Positions 20,408 through 28,895 of a stretch of 64,000 bases of DNA are shown piece by piece. The DNA is taken from NCBI RefSeq assembly GCF_000015165.1, contig NC_009485.1:7707501-7771500 (forward strand), read 5' to 3'. The notes beneath the pieces were generated by a model. It had not been told where the DNA came from. It made no database searches and saw only the letters and a program-made list of their open reading frames with translations. Both the position numbers and the translations under genes were made by a program. Every line of letters starts with the position of its first letter. Position 1 is the first letter of the stretch. Source of the DNA: Bradyrhizobium sp. BTAi1 (GTDB taxonomy: Bacteria > Pseudomonadota > Alphaproteobacteria > Rhizobiales > Xanthobacteraceae).

Positions 20408-21607
20408 ATGACCGCGACATCAACTGCAGCCCCCAGCCTTACGCGCGACCGGCGCGCCGTGCTGATCCTGCTCGTCGCGCTGACGCTCTACAACGGCACC
20501 TATCTCGTCAGCTGGTGGCTGTCATCGCCACAGCCACCATTCGGCGACTTTTCCGGCCTGTGGTCGTTCGGCAAATTTGCGGCTTTGGCCGGCGCCGGCA
20601 TCTACGATCCGTTCGCGTTGGCCGCCTATCAGCAGCAGCTGGACCCTTCGCTCTCAGGCGGCGGCTTTCCTTATCCCTATCCGCCGACCTTCCTGCTCGC
20701 GCTGATCCCGCTTGGCATGATGGCGCTGCCGGCCGCCTATGTCTGCTGGATCGCGGTCACCTTCGCGCTCTACGCCCTGGCAAGCCTGGGGCGGGATTGG
20801 CTCTCGCTGCCCGGCCTCGCGCTGCTCGCCGCGCCGACCACCTTGATCAACGCGATCACCGGCCAGAACGGCTTCCTCTCCGCCGCCCTGCTGATCGGCG
20901 GCTTGCGGCTGCTCGCGACGCGCCCCTTGGTCGCCGGCGCCCTGCTCGGCCTGCTCGCCTACAAGCCGCAATTCGTGCTGCTGATGCCGATCGTGCTGCT
21001 GGCCTCGCGGAATTGGCGGGCCATTGGTGCTGCGGTCGTGACGACGCTGATCGTCGTCGTGATCACCAGCGCCACCATCGACGGGTCGATCTGGCTGCAA
21101 TGGATCGCGCGCTTCCCGAGCTATCAGGCGCTGCTGCAGGCCAACCAGTCCAGCCTCGATCACATGATGCCGACGGTCATCGCAGGCGCCCATTCCATCG
21201 GTGCGCCGCCCGCGATCGGATACGGACTCCAGCTCATCCTCTCCTGCCTCGTCGCCGTGCTGATCTGGCGGGCGAGCCGGCGCGGCATCGACAGCGGAAC
21301 CATCGCGCTGATCGCCATCGGCAGCATCATCGTGACGCCCTATGCGATGATCTACGACATGCCGATGGTCGCGGCAGCGATCATGATGCACTGGAAGGTC
21401 CGTATCGACGCCAACGAGCCAGTCCCGCCGCTAGAGATCGGGGTGACCGTCGCCCTGGGAGCAACCGTGCTCGCGATGATCAGCTACTCCGTGCCATTCG
21501 TGGCGGTGATCCTGCTCGTTGGCATGTTGCTGAGCATGGCTGGCGTGCTGGAGCGCGGCGGCCGCCTCGCGGATCGCCTGAAAGTCTCGCCGCCTGCGGC
21601 GACCTGA
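20408..21607 (+). CDS. GT87/DUF2029-like polytopic membrane protein
   Basis: A 399-residue integral membrane protein with about ten hydrophobic segments. The N-terminal region carries the pattern seen in the glycosyltransferase-87 (DUF2029) family: FGDFSGLWSFGKFAALAGAG, then IYDPFALAAYQQQL and FPYPYPPTFLLALIPL (residues about 43-100). Characterised members are polyprenyl-phosphomannose-dependent mannosyltransferases of actinobacteria; the proteobacterial ones are uncharacterised. The acidic residue in GDFSGLW would be the candidate catalytic position. It stands alone after the repeat-rich gap, so context gives no acceptor. Confidence 0.8.
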   Translation: MTATSTAAPSLTRDRRAVLILLVALTLYNGTYLVSWWLSSPQPPFGDFSGLWSFGKFAALAGAGIYDPFALAAYQQQLDPSLSGGGFPYPYPPTFLLALIPLGMMALPAAYVCWIAVTFALYALASLGRDWLSLPGLALLAAPTTLINAITGQNGFLSAALLIGGLRLLATRPLVAGALLGLLAYKPQFVLLMPIVLLASRNWRAIGAAVVTTLIVVVITSATIDGSIWLQWIARFPSYQALLQANQSSLDHMMPTVIAGAHSIGAPPAIGYGLQLILSCLVAVLIWRASRRGIDSGTIALIAIGSIIVTPYAMIYDMPMVAAAIMMHWKVRIDANEPVPPLEIGVTVALGATVLAMISYSVPFVAVILLVGMLLSMAGVLERGGRLADRLKVSPPAAT

Positions 21608-21759
21608 CCATTCCGGTGCAAGGCGCGGATATCGGGAGACCGTCGGCCATCGTCCCCTTGCGGCCATGCTTCGAAAGGCCCGATTGCGGCAGGCCCTGAA
21701 GAATGGGGATGTGATGACGGCACGATGGAGCTGGCACGGCGGGGCTGCATCGCGCAGCC

Positions 21760-22386
21760 TCAATCCAGCTTCGCCTCCATGCCACGCTTCACGGCCGGGC
21801 GGGCCATCAGCGTGTCGTACCAGCGCTTGACGTGGGGGAAGTCGGCGAGGTCGACCTTATGGCGGGGGTGGCGCCAGGCCCAACCGAGGATGGCGAAATC
21901 GGCGATCGAGAGATCGCCGGCGACGAATTCATGCGACGCCAGCCGGCGGTCGAGCACGCCATACAGGCGGACGGTTTCAGCCATGTAGCGCTTGAGGCCG
22001 TAGGCGCGGTCCTGCTCGTTTTCGAGCGCGATGAAATGGTGCACCTGACCCGGCATCGGGCCGAAGCCGCCCATCTGCCACATCAGCCATTCATAGACCG
22101 GGATCCGTCCGGCCAGGGATTTCGGCAGGAACTGTCCCGTCTTCTCAGCCAGATAGAGCAGGATCGCGCCCGACTCGAACACGCTGACCGGGTGGCCATC
22201 CGGACCGTCGGGATCGACGATGGCCGGGATCTTGTTGTTCGGGCTGATCGCCAGGAACGCAGGCGCCATCTGGGCGCCCTTAGTGATGTCGACCGGGATC
22301 ACCCGATAGGCCAGACCCATCTCCTCCAAAGCGACCGAGATCTTGCGGCCGTTCGGCGTGTTCCAGGTGTGCAGTTCGATCGTCAT
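21760..22386 (-). CDS. glutathione S-transferase family protein
   Basis: A 208-residue GST-fold protein starting MTIELHTWNTPNGRKISVAL (22386). The thioredoxin-like N-terminal domain continues with LAYRVIPVDI, NKIPAIVDPDGPDG and the glutathione-binding SVFESGAILLYLAEKTGQ. The helical C-terminal domain includes LSIADFAILGWAWRH, the usual N-capping box. The arrangement matches the YghU/YfcG-like or nu-class GSTs, which have disulphide-bond reductase activity with glutathione. The TPNGRK motif is typical of that subgroup. Convergent with the preceding membrane-protein gene; divergent from pyrE. Confidence 0.9.
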   Translation of the reverse strand: MTIELHTWNTPNGRKISVALEEMGLAYRVIPVDITKGAQMAPAFLAISPNNKIPAIVDPDGPDGHPVSVFESGAILLYLAEKTGQFLPKSLAGRIPVYEWLMWQMGGFGPMPGQVHHFIALENEQDRAYGLKRYMAETVRLYGVLDRRLASHEFVAGDLSIADFAILGWAWRHPRHKVDLADFPHVKRWYDTLMARPAVKRGMEAKLD

Positions 22387-22559
22387 GAGCGGTCCTTCCC
22401 GGGAATTCTCTTGCAAGCAGGCTGGCTTCCCAGTAGCCCGAAACCGGCCGCAGCGCCAAACGTAGCTCTGTTGATGAGACATGCTGGCCGCTGGCTTCGG
22501 CCTCGTCGCCTCGATAGATTGCGCCACCCAAGCTTCAGAGACCCTCAGGGGAAACCGCC

Positions 22560-23117
22560 GTGTCGAAATCCGCTTCCCGCGCCCGCCTCCTCGAGATCAT
22601 CCGCAGGCGCTCGTTCGGCCGCGGCGAGGTGACGCTGGCCTCCGGCCGCAAGAGCGATTTCTACTTCAACCTCAAGCCCACCATGATGGACCCGGAAGGC
22701 GCCACTTTGCTCGCCGAGCTCACCTATGAGGCGCTGAAGGACGAGGGCTTCGACTATATCGGCGGACTGGAAATGGGCGCGGTGCCGCTGGCCGGCGCGA
22801 TCGCACAGATTTCCTGGATCAAGGGCCACCCGATCGCCGCCTTCTTCGTGCGCAAGAAGCCGAAGGAGCACGGCGCCAAGCTCGCCATCGAAGGCCTGAC
22901 CCGCGACGAGACATTGGCCGGCAAGCGCATCGTCGTGGTCGAGGACGTCACGACCACGGGCGGCTCGGCGATGAAGGCCGTCGAGACTCTGCGCGAGGCC
23001 GGCGCCAATGTGTCGCTGGTGTTCACCATGGTCGATCGCGAAGAAGGCGCCGCGGAGACCTTCGCCGCTGCCGGCCTGCCGTTCCGCGCCCTGTACAAAG
23101 CGCGCGAATTTCTCTGA
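22560..23117 (+). CDS. pyrE: orotate phosphoribosyltransferase
   Basis: PyrE joins orotate to PRPP in UMP synthesis. The 185-residue product starts at GTG 22560 (VSKSASRARLLEIIRRRSF). It has LASGRKSDFYFNLKPTMM near the N-terminus and the PRPP-binding motif RIVVVEDVTTTGGSAMKAV at about residues 122-140. The flexible catalytic loop contains VRKKPKEHGAK. Length suits the shorter alphaproteobacterial form. The gap to the divergent GST gene (173 bases) probably contains both promoters. No other pyrimidine gene is nearby. Confidence 0.94.
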   Translation: MSKSASRARLLEIIRRRSFGRGEVTLASGRKSDFYFNLKPTMMDPEGATLLAELTYEALKDEGFDYIGGLEMGAVPLAGAIAQISWIKGHPIAAFFVRKKPKEHGAKLAIEGLTRDETLAGKRIVVVEDVTTTGGSAMKAVETLREAGANVSLVFTMVDREEGAAETFAAAGLPFRALYKAREFL

Positions 23118-23296
23118 GGCGCGGGCGGCGCCGCGCTGCATTCGGCGCCGGCACACACGGGTCATTTACCATCCTCCGTTAAGGTTACCGCCAAGCTGAC
23201 AGGGCCGTGCCCGAGGCACGGCTCTGTCGATGGCCCATCGTCACCCCGCCGCGCATGGCGCGGGAACGTGTGGCTGCGCTGAGGATGGAGTGAGCG

Positions 23297-24130
23297 TTGC
23301 GTCACGTGTGGTCGTTCCAGCGGTTTCGCCGCCGCGTGCTCGTCGCCGGCGCGATCGGCATGGCTGCAGCGGCCACGCCGGCGCCTCCTGGCGCCGCCGC
23401 GCAAGGCTTGTTCGATTTCCTTTTTGGCGGCTTCAGCAAGCCGTCGACCCAGCGGCCGGCCCCGCAGGCCAATGTCGGCGCCGACCCGTTCGGCACCGCT
23501 CCGCAGGCCGCCCCGCAGCCGCGCGCGGCCGCCAGCGGATCGGGCGCGGCGTTCTGTGTGCGCACATGCGATGGCCGCTATTTCCCGCTGACGCGAGGCC
23601 TCACCTCGCCGGCGCAGATGTGCCAGGCGTTCTGCCCGGCAAGCCCAACCAAGGTTTATTTCGGCTCGAACATCGATTGGGCCACTGCTGCCAATGGCGA
23701 GCGCTACGCCGATAGCGAGACCGCGTTCGCCTATCGCCAGGCGCTGCGCGCCGACTGCACCTGCAACGGCCGCGATCCGGCCGGTCTGGCGCCGGTCGAC
23801 CTGTCGCTCGATACCTCGCTGCGCCCGGGTGACATCATCGCGACCAGCGACGGGCTGGTCGCCTATTCCGGCCCGCGTGGCGGGGGCGGCCAGCCGGCCG
23901 ATTTCCAGCCGGTCTCATCCTATCCGGGGCTGAACTCCGACATGCGCGCGCGGCTGAGTGAGATGAAAGTCGCGCCGGTGCGCGCCGAGATGGTCACCAG
24001 CGATACCCAGGCCGCCGGAGCCACGGCCGAGGTCAGTGCCAGCGTCGCATTGCCCTTGAGCATCGCTTCGCCGATGAGCATCGCGCCGAAGCCGGCGACA
24101 AGCCGCGAGAAACGCGCGGATGTGAATTGA
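23297..24130 (+). CDS. DUF2865 domain exported protein
   Basis: A 277-residue protein with an unusual TTG start (23297). The N-terminus has an Arg-rich stretch RFRRRVLVAGAIG followed by a hydrophobic run and an Ala-rich cleavage region near residue 34. This suggests export, possibly Tat-like although the twin-Arg motif is not canonical. The core contains paired cysteine motifs, AFCVRTCDGRYFPL and MCQAFCPASPTKVYFGS, then CTCNGRD, as in the alphaproteobacterial DUF2865 family. Those cysteines probably form disulphides in the periplasm. Function unknown. It follows pyrE by about 180 bases, so it probably has its own promoter. Confidence 0.8.
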   Translation: MRHVWSFQRFRRRVLVAGAIGMAAAATPAPPGAAAQGLFDFLFGGFSKPSTQRPAPQANVGADPFGTAPQAAPQPRAAASGSGAAFCVRTCDGRYFPLTRGLTSPAQMCQAFCPASPTKVYFGSNIDWATAANGERYADSETAFAYRQALRADCTCNGRDPAGLAPVDLSLDTSLRPGDIIATSDGLVAYSGPRGGGGQPADFQPVSSYPGLNSDMRARLSEMKVAPVRAEMVTSDTQAAGATAEVSASVALPLSIASPMSIAPKPATSREKRADVN

Positions 24131-24184
24131 GCCTGCGCGCGACTCTCGCGTGCTTCGCCGCAGGCGCAAGGACGCGCCGCGAAC

Positions 24185-24616
24185 TCAGCGGCCGACGATC
24201 ACGCCGATGACATTCGGCGCTTCCAGATATTTCTCCTCGATCGCCGCCCGCGTGGCGGCGCGGTTGTCGGGCGTCAGCAGGCCGCGCTTCTCGGCCAGGA
24301 TCATCCAGCAGAAGCCCCACCAATCCGTCAGCATGCCCTCGTCATCGACCAGGTCATAGCCCTGCTCGGCCGCGAAGATGCGCGCCCGCGCCTCGTCCAG
24401 CCCATCGAGAAAGGTGTGGTCGGTGGCAGAGAACAGATCATCGGAAATGTCGTCGATGGTGTAGCCCCAGACCGACATGCAGACCGCGTTGAACGCGCGG
24501 TCGATCTGGTCGTCGTCGACCGCACGGCGCCGCGCCGTCTTGTGCAGCCGCGTCAGCGTGCGCGCGAAATCGGCAATACGGGTCAGGGCCAGGGGATCGA
24601 AGGCAACGGTGGACAT
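24185..24616 (-). CDS. conserved hypothetical protein (143 aa)
   Basis: A 143-residue soluble acidic protein starting MSTVAFDPLALTRIADFART. It is largely helical by composition, with conserved-looking segments VCMSVWGYTIDDISDDLFSA and LTDWWGFCWMILAEKRGLLT rich in aromatic residues. No signal peptide, membrane segment or catalytic motif is seen. Coding bias (third-position GC) supports a real gene. Convergent with the DUF2865 gene, whose stop is 54 bases away. I do not recognise a named family. Confidence 0.7.
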   Translation of the reverse strand: MSTVAFDPLALTRIADFARTLTRLHKTARRRAVDDDQIDRAFNAVCMSVWGYTIDDISDDLFSATDHTFLDGLDEARARIFAAEQGYDLVDDEGMLTDWWGFCWMILAEKRGLLTPDNRAATRAAIEEKYLEAPNVIGVIVGR

Positions 24617-24755
24617 GCGTGTCCTCGCGTGATGCTCTGAGACTGGAGGGTCCGGCAGCGGATCGAATCGGATTCAAGGATAACGATCGCCTGCTAAAAT
24701 GTTCTTAATTTGTTCCAAGCCGATTGTCCATCCCTTTCAGGGCAGGAGGTCAGCG

Positions 24756-24890
24756 ATGACAGCCACGATCTCGACGCCCGGTGCAGCTGCCCACCGACGT
24801 CTCGACGATTTGCCGGAGGAGTTGTGTGTCGAGCGGGGCTTTTGCAGCCGCTCACCGCAGAGAACCTGCTGTCAGGCCAGGATGCTCTGA
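24756..24890 (+). CDS. possible 44-residue small protein
   Basis: A short frame starts at ATG 24756 with an excellent ribosome-binding site (AGGAGGT, six bases upstream) and codes for 44 residues. The start is MTATISTPGAAAHRRLDDLP, with four cysteines in the C-terminal half (ELCVERGFC and RTCCQARML). It lies in the 474-base gap between a hypothetical gene and glgP, downstream of an AT-rich patch near 24695-24720 that could be a promoter. It could also be a leader peptide for glgP or a decayed gene. The strong Shine-Dalgarno sequence is the main reason for listing it. Confidence 0.35.
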   Translation: MTATISTPGAAAHRRLDDLPEELCVERGFCSRSPQRTCCQARML

Positions 24891-25090
24891 GCGCCCGGTT
24901 CTCGTGAGCGATGCGGCTTTCTGCCCAACGCACTTGCAGCATCAGCAATCACGTTCATTGCGGGAACCCGGCCCAAACCTTGCATCATTTTCCATCACCT
25001 TGCTGTGCGGACCAGCCTTTCCCCGGGTTTCGGTCGGCACGCAACCATCGTATGCTTTTACCGGTTCCTCGTAGCATCACAGGTTTCAAG

Positions 25091-27598
25091 GTGACAGATC
25101 AGCCGTCCCAGCGCAGTTTCGTAAGCACCGGCCAGCCCGTCGATGAATTGGCCGTGGCTGAGATCAAGAGCGACATCCTGGCCAAGCTCCGGCTCGCGAT
25201 CGGCAAGGAAGCGAGCCAGGCGACGCCGCAGGACTGGTACCACGCTGCAGCCCTGACCTTGCGCGACCGCATCGTGCATCGCTGGCTGACCGCCGACAAA
25301 GAGAGCTACGATGCCGGGCGCAAGCGCGTTTATTACCTCAGCCTCGAATTCCTGATCGGCCGTCTGTTCACCGACGCGCTCAACAATATGGGCCTGATGA
25401 AGGTGTTCGAGACCGCGCTCGGTGATCTCGGCGTCGGCCTGATGGACCTGCGCAAATGCGAGCCCGACGCCGCGCTCGGCAATGGCGGTCTTGGACGGCT
25501 TGCGGCCTGCTTCATGGAAAGCATGGCGACCGTGCAGATCCCCGCGATCGGCTACGGCATCCGCTATGATTTCGGCCTGTTCCGCCAGGTGATCATCGAC
25601 GGCTGGCAGCACGAATTTCCCGACGTCTGGCTGTCCTTCGGCAATCCCTGGGAGTTCCAGCGCCCGGAGGTGGTCTACCACGTCCATTTCGGCGGCGGCG
25701 TCGAGCATGTCGACGACAAGGGCCGCGACCGCGCCATCTGGCATCCCGGCGAGACCGTCCAGGCCGTCGCCTACGACACGCCGATCGTCGGCTGGCGCGG
25801 CCAGCACGTCAATGCGCTCAGGCTGTGGTCGGCGCGCTCGCCCGATCCGCTGAAGCTCGACGTGTTCAACTCCGGCGACTATCTCGGCGCATCGGCGGAA
25901 GAGGCGCGGGCGGAGGCGATCTGCAAGTTCCTCTATCCCAATGACGAGAGCCCCGCCGGCCGCGAGCTGCGGCTGCGGCAGGAATATTTCTTCGTCTCGG
26001 CCTCGCTGCAGGATCTCGTCAAGCGGCATCTCGGCTCCGACGGCCAGTTGCGCAGCCTGGCGCAGAAGGCCGCGGTGCAGCTCAACGACACCCATCCCTC
26101 GCTCGCCGTCGCCGAGCTGATGCGCATCCTGGTCGACCTGCACAATTTCCGCTGGGACGAGGCGTGGAAGATCACGGTCGCGACGCTGTCCTACACCAAC
26201 CACACGCTGCTGCCGGAAGCGCTCGAGACCTGGCCGGTCGAACTGTTCGAGCGACTGCTGCCGCGGCACCTCGAAATCATCTACCGCATCAACGCCCAGC
26301 ATCTCGCGCTCGCCGAACAGCGCGCCCCGGGCGACATCGAATATCGCGCCTCGGTGTCCCTGATCGACGAAAAGAGCGGCCGCCGCGTGCGCATGGGCCA
26401 GCTCGCTTTCGTCGGCTCGCACCGCATCAACGGCGTCTCGGCGATGCATTCGGACCTGATGAAAGAGACCGTGTTCCACGATCTCAACCATCTCTATCCC
26501 GGCCGCATCACCAACAAGACCAACGGCATCACCTTCCGCCGCTGGCTGACGCTCGCCAATCCGAAGCTGACCAGCCTGTTGTGCGAAGCCTGCGGCGACG
26601 CCATCGTCGACGATCCGACCCTGCTGTCGAGCCTCGAGAGCTACGTGGCCGACAGCGGCTTTCAGCAGAAGTTCCGGGCGGTGAAGCGGCACAACAAGCT
26701 GCAGCTGGCGCGCCTGATCGGCGAGCGGATGAATGTCAGGATCGATCCCGGCGCGCTGTTCGACGTGCAGATCAAGCGCATCCACGAATACAAGCGGCAG
26801 CTGCTGAATATCCTCGAGGCGATCGCGCTCTATCAGGACATCAAGGACAACCCGCAGGCGGACTGGGTGCCGCGGGTCAAGATCTTCGCCGGCAAGGCCG
26901 CGGCGAGCTATCGCTACGCCAAGCTGATCATCAAGCTGATCAACGACGTCGCCGAACTCGTCAACAATGATCCGGCGATCGATGGCCGGCTCAAGGTCGT
27001 GTTCCTCGCCGACTACAATGTCAGCCTGGCGGAGGCGATCATTCCTGCGGCCGATCTCTCCGAGCAGATCTCGACGGCCGGCATGGAGGCCTCCGGCACC
27101 GGCAACATGAAGCTGGCGCTGAACGGCGCCATCACCATCGGCACGCTCGACGGCGCCAATATCGAGATCCGCGACAATGTCGGCGCCGACAACATCGCGA
27201 TCTTCGGCATGGAGGCCGATGACGTCATGCTCCGGCGCAAGCAGGGCCTGGACGCAACGGATGTGATCCGCCGTTCGCCGCGGCTCGCCCGGGCGATCGA
27301 CGCAATCGCCTCCGGCCTGTTCTCGCCGGGTGAACCGGGCCGCTTTGAGCCGATCGCGCACGCGCTGCGCCATCTCGACCACTACATGGTCTCGGCCGAT
27401 TTCGATTCCTATTATGAGGCCCAGCGCGGCGTGGACGCCCGCTGGCGGACGGCGCCGGCCTGGACCCGCGCCTCGATCCTCAACGTCGCGCGCATGGCGT
27501 GGTTCTCCTCCGACCGCACCATCCGCGAATATGCCGACGACATCTGGAACGTGCCGGTCGGCCCGATCCAGGCGCCGGCGCACGCGCGGCGGGCGTGA
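25091..27598 (+). CDS. glgP: glycogen/starch/alpha-glucan phosphorylase
   Basis: Releases glucose 1-phosphate from glycogen with pyridoxal phosphate as cofactor. From the GTG at 25091 (VTDQPSQRSFVSTGQP) the product has 835 residues, typical of the family. An upstream ATG at 25052 or 24911 would add unconserved sequence. Landmarks are YYLSLEFLIGRLFTDAL, the N-terminal GNGGLGRLAACFMESMATV, the active-site QIKRIHEYKRQLLNIL, and the PLP-lysine region EASGTGNMKLALNGAITIGT continuing LDGANIEI. No other glycogen gene is adjacent. The start choice is the only uncertainty. Confidence 0.95.
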   Translation: MTDQPSQRSFVSTGQPVDELAVAEIKSDILAKLRLAIGKEASQATPQDWYHAAALTLRDRIVHRWLTADKESYDAGRKRVYYLSLEFLIGRLFTDALNNMGLMKVFETALGDLGVGLMDLRKCEPDAALGNGGLGRLAACFMESMATVQIPAIGYGIRYDFGLFRQVIIDGWQHEFPDVWLSFGNPWEFQRPEVVYHVHFGGGVEHVDDKGRDRAIWHPGETVQAVAYDTPIVGWRGQHVNALRLWSARSPDPLKLDVFNSGDYLGASAEEARAEAICKFLYPNDESPAGRELRLRQEYFFVSASLQDLVKRHLGSDGQLRSLAQKAAVQLNDTHPSLAVAELMRILVDLHNFRWDEAWKITVATLSYTNHTLLPEALETWPVELFERLLPRHLEIIYRINAQHLALAEQRAPGDIEYRASVSLIDEKSGRRVRMGQLAFVGSHRINGVSAMHSDLMKETVFHDLNHLYPGRITNKTNGITFRRWLTLANPKLTSLLCEACGDAIVDDPTLLSSLESYVADSGFQQKFRAVKRHNKLQLARLIGERMNVRIDPGALFDVQIKRIHEYKRQLLNILEAIALYQDIKDNPQADWVPRVKIFAGKAAASYRYAKLIIKLINDVAELVNNDPAIDGRLKVVFLADYNVSLAEAIIPAADLSEQISTAGMEASGTGNMKLALNGAITIGTLDGANIEIRDNVGADNIAIFGMEADDVMLRRKQGLDATDVIRRSPRLARAIDAIASGLFSPGEPGRFEPIAHALRHLDHYMVSADFDSYYEAQRGVDARWRTAPAWTRASILNVARMAWFSSDRTIREYADDIWNVPVGPIQAPAHARRA

Positions 27599-27705
27599 GC
27601 GAACGTTGCCTCGCCGCGTCTGCAGCTGACGCGTGACGTCATTGCAGGCGTGTCCAATTGCTTTTCACCTGACGCCCATCATACGATGATCGTCAGGAGG
27701 CATGC

Positions 27706-28527
27706 ATGACCGACACTCCGCAACTGCACTTGTTCGACGAGGCCACACGTGTCACCGCGGGTGACAGCCGCTGGCAGGGCCGGACCAGCCCGGACTATTG
27801 GGCCTTCGTCGGCCCGTTCGGCGGTGTGACCGCGGCGACCGTGCTGCGCGCGCTGATCCAGCATCCGCAAATCCAGGGCGACCCGCTGGCGGTGACGGTG
27901 AATTATTGCGCGCCGATCGCCGAAGGCCCGTTCGATCTCGACGTGCGGCTGGTGAAGGCCAACCGCTCCTCGCAACATTGGCTCGTCGAGCTCAGCCAGG
28001 GGGGTGCCGATCCCGCAACCCTGGCCACCGCCGTGTTCGCCGAACGACGGCCGTCCTGGTCGCATCAGCCGGCGCCGATGCCGGATACGCCGCCATTCGA
28101 TCAGGTCAAACGCCATCCCAACACCCACGTGGGATGGACGAAGCAGTACGATTTCCGCTTTGTGGACGGACCTCCCGATTACGGCGCCTCAGCGACCGCC
28201 GGGCCGTTCAGCAGCTATTCGCGCCTTTGGCTCTCCGACCGCAAGCCGCGCAAGCTCGACTGCCTGTCGTTGCTGTCGATGTCGGATGCTTTTTTTCCCC
28301 GTGTGTTCCAGGCCCGCAGCGAAGTGGTGCCGTTCGGCACGGTGTCGCTGACGACCTACTTCCATGTCAGCCGCGAGGAGCTCGCGACGGAGAACATCAC
28401 GCATGTGCTGGCGACCGCCGACGCCAAGCTGTTCAACCGCAGCTATCACGATCAGAACAGCGAGCTGTGGTCGCCCTCGGGCAAGCTCCTCGCGACCACG
28501 ACGCAGATCGCGTATTTCAAGGCGTGA
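27706..28527 (+). CDS. acyl-CoA thioesterase family protein
   Basis: A 273-residue protein with the double hot-dog layout of TesB-like thioesterases (4HBT_3 type). The N-terminal half contains YWAFVGPFGGVTAATVLRAL, the region around the first hot-dog helix, then VTVNYCAPIAEGPFDLDVRL. The second half has SLTTYFHVSREEL and, near the C-terminus, NRSYHDQNSELWSPSGKLLA, which ends with the expected strand. Family members hydrolyse acyl-CoA thioesters; chain-length preference is not predictable. It follows glgP by 107 bases with a GTCAGGAGGCATGC ribosome-binding site before ATG 27706. Confidence 0.85.
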   Translation: MTDTPQLHLFDEATRVTAGDSRWQGRTSPDYWAFVGPFGGVTAATVLRALIQHPQIQGDPLAVTVNYCAPIAEGPFDLDVRLVKANRSSQHWLVELSQGGADPATLATAVFAERRPSWSHQPAPMPDTPPFDQVKRHPNTHVGWTKQYDFRFVDGPPDYGASATAGPFSSYSRLWLSDRKPRKLDCLSLLSMSDAFFPRVFQARSEVVPFGTVSLTTYFHVSREELATENITHVLATADAKLFNRSYHDQNSELWSPSGKLLATTTQIAYFKA

Positions 28528-28616
28528 GAGCAGCTGACCATGCGATCGGTAGCGTGCCAGAACTCGAGCCGGGATTGATCTACACGGAACGGCGCTAGCT
28601 AGTGCCGAGAAGGCCG

Positions 28617-28735
28617 CCACCACCAAGACTGTTATCGTCCGGGTTGACGGACGATCCAGTAGCCGGGATCGGCAGCGAGTTACACAACGGGCTGCACGGT
28701 GTACTGGATCACCCGCTTTCGCGGGTGATGACAAC
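28617..28735. repeat. dispersed palindromic repeat, copy 2
   Basis: Part of the 368-base gap between the thioesterase gene and pckA. It contains GACGGACGATCCAGTA, CCGGGATCGG, and a perfect 9-bp hairpin at 28708-28729 (ATCACCCGC-tttc-GCGGGTGAT) followed by GACAAC. The order of blocks matches the repeat at 11620-11715, though the hairpin sequence has changed with compensating bases on both arms. No protein-coding signal was seen in the gap. Confidence 0.7.
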
Positions 28736-28805
28736 CGGGCTCGCTGCGGCAGCTTCTGCCAACGGCCCGGCGTCGGGTCACGACACCGCCAGCGACGCCG
28801 CATAC

Positions 28806-28837
28806 AAAAACTCCGGCAGCGCGTTCGGCTGCCGGAG
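28806..28837 (-). terminator. intrinsic terminator of pckA
   Basis: Read on the minus strand, CTCCGGCAGC, a 7-base loop and GCTGCCGGAG form a perfect 10-bp hairpin (complement of 28811-28837), directly followed by TTTTTG. It lies about 60 bases beyond the pckA stop codon. This is a standard rho-independent terminator for pckA. Confidence 0.85.
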
Positions 28838-28895
28838 CTCGTTGGATCAGGTTCGGAGTCAGCCGCAAAGCGGCTGACCCGTGTGCGTAGCAGCT

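Noticed and set aside
25058..27583. Open frame of 841 codons on the minus strand opposite glgP
   Set aside because: Same antisense effect; no domain, no ribosome-binding site, and glgP is complete on the plus strand.
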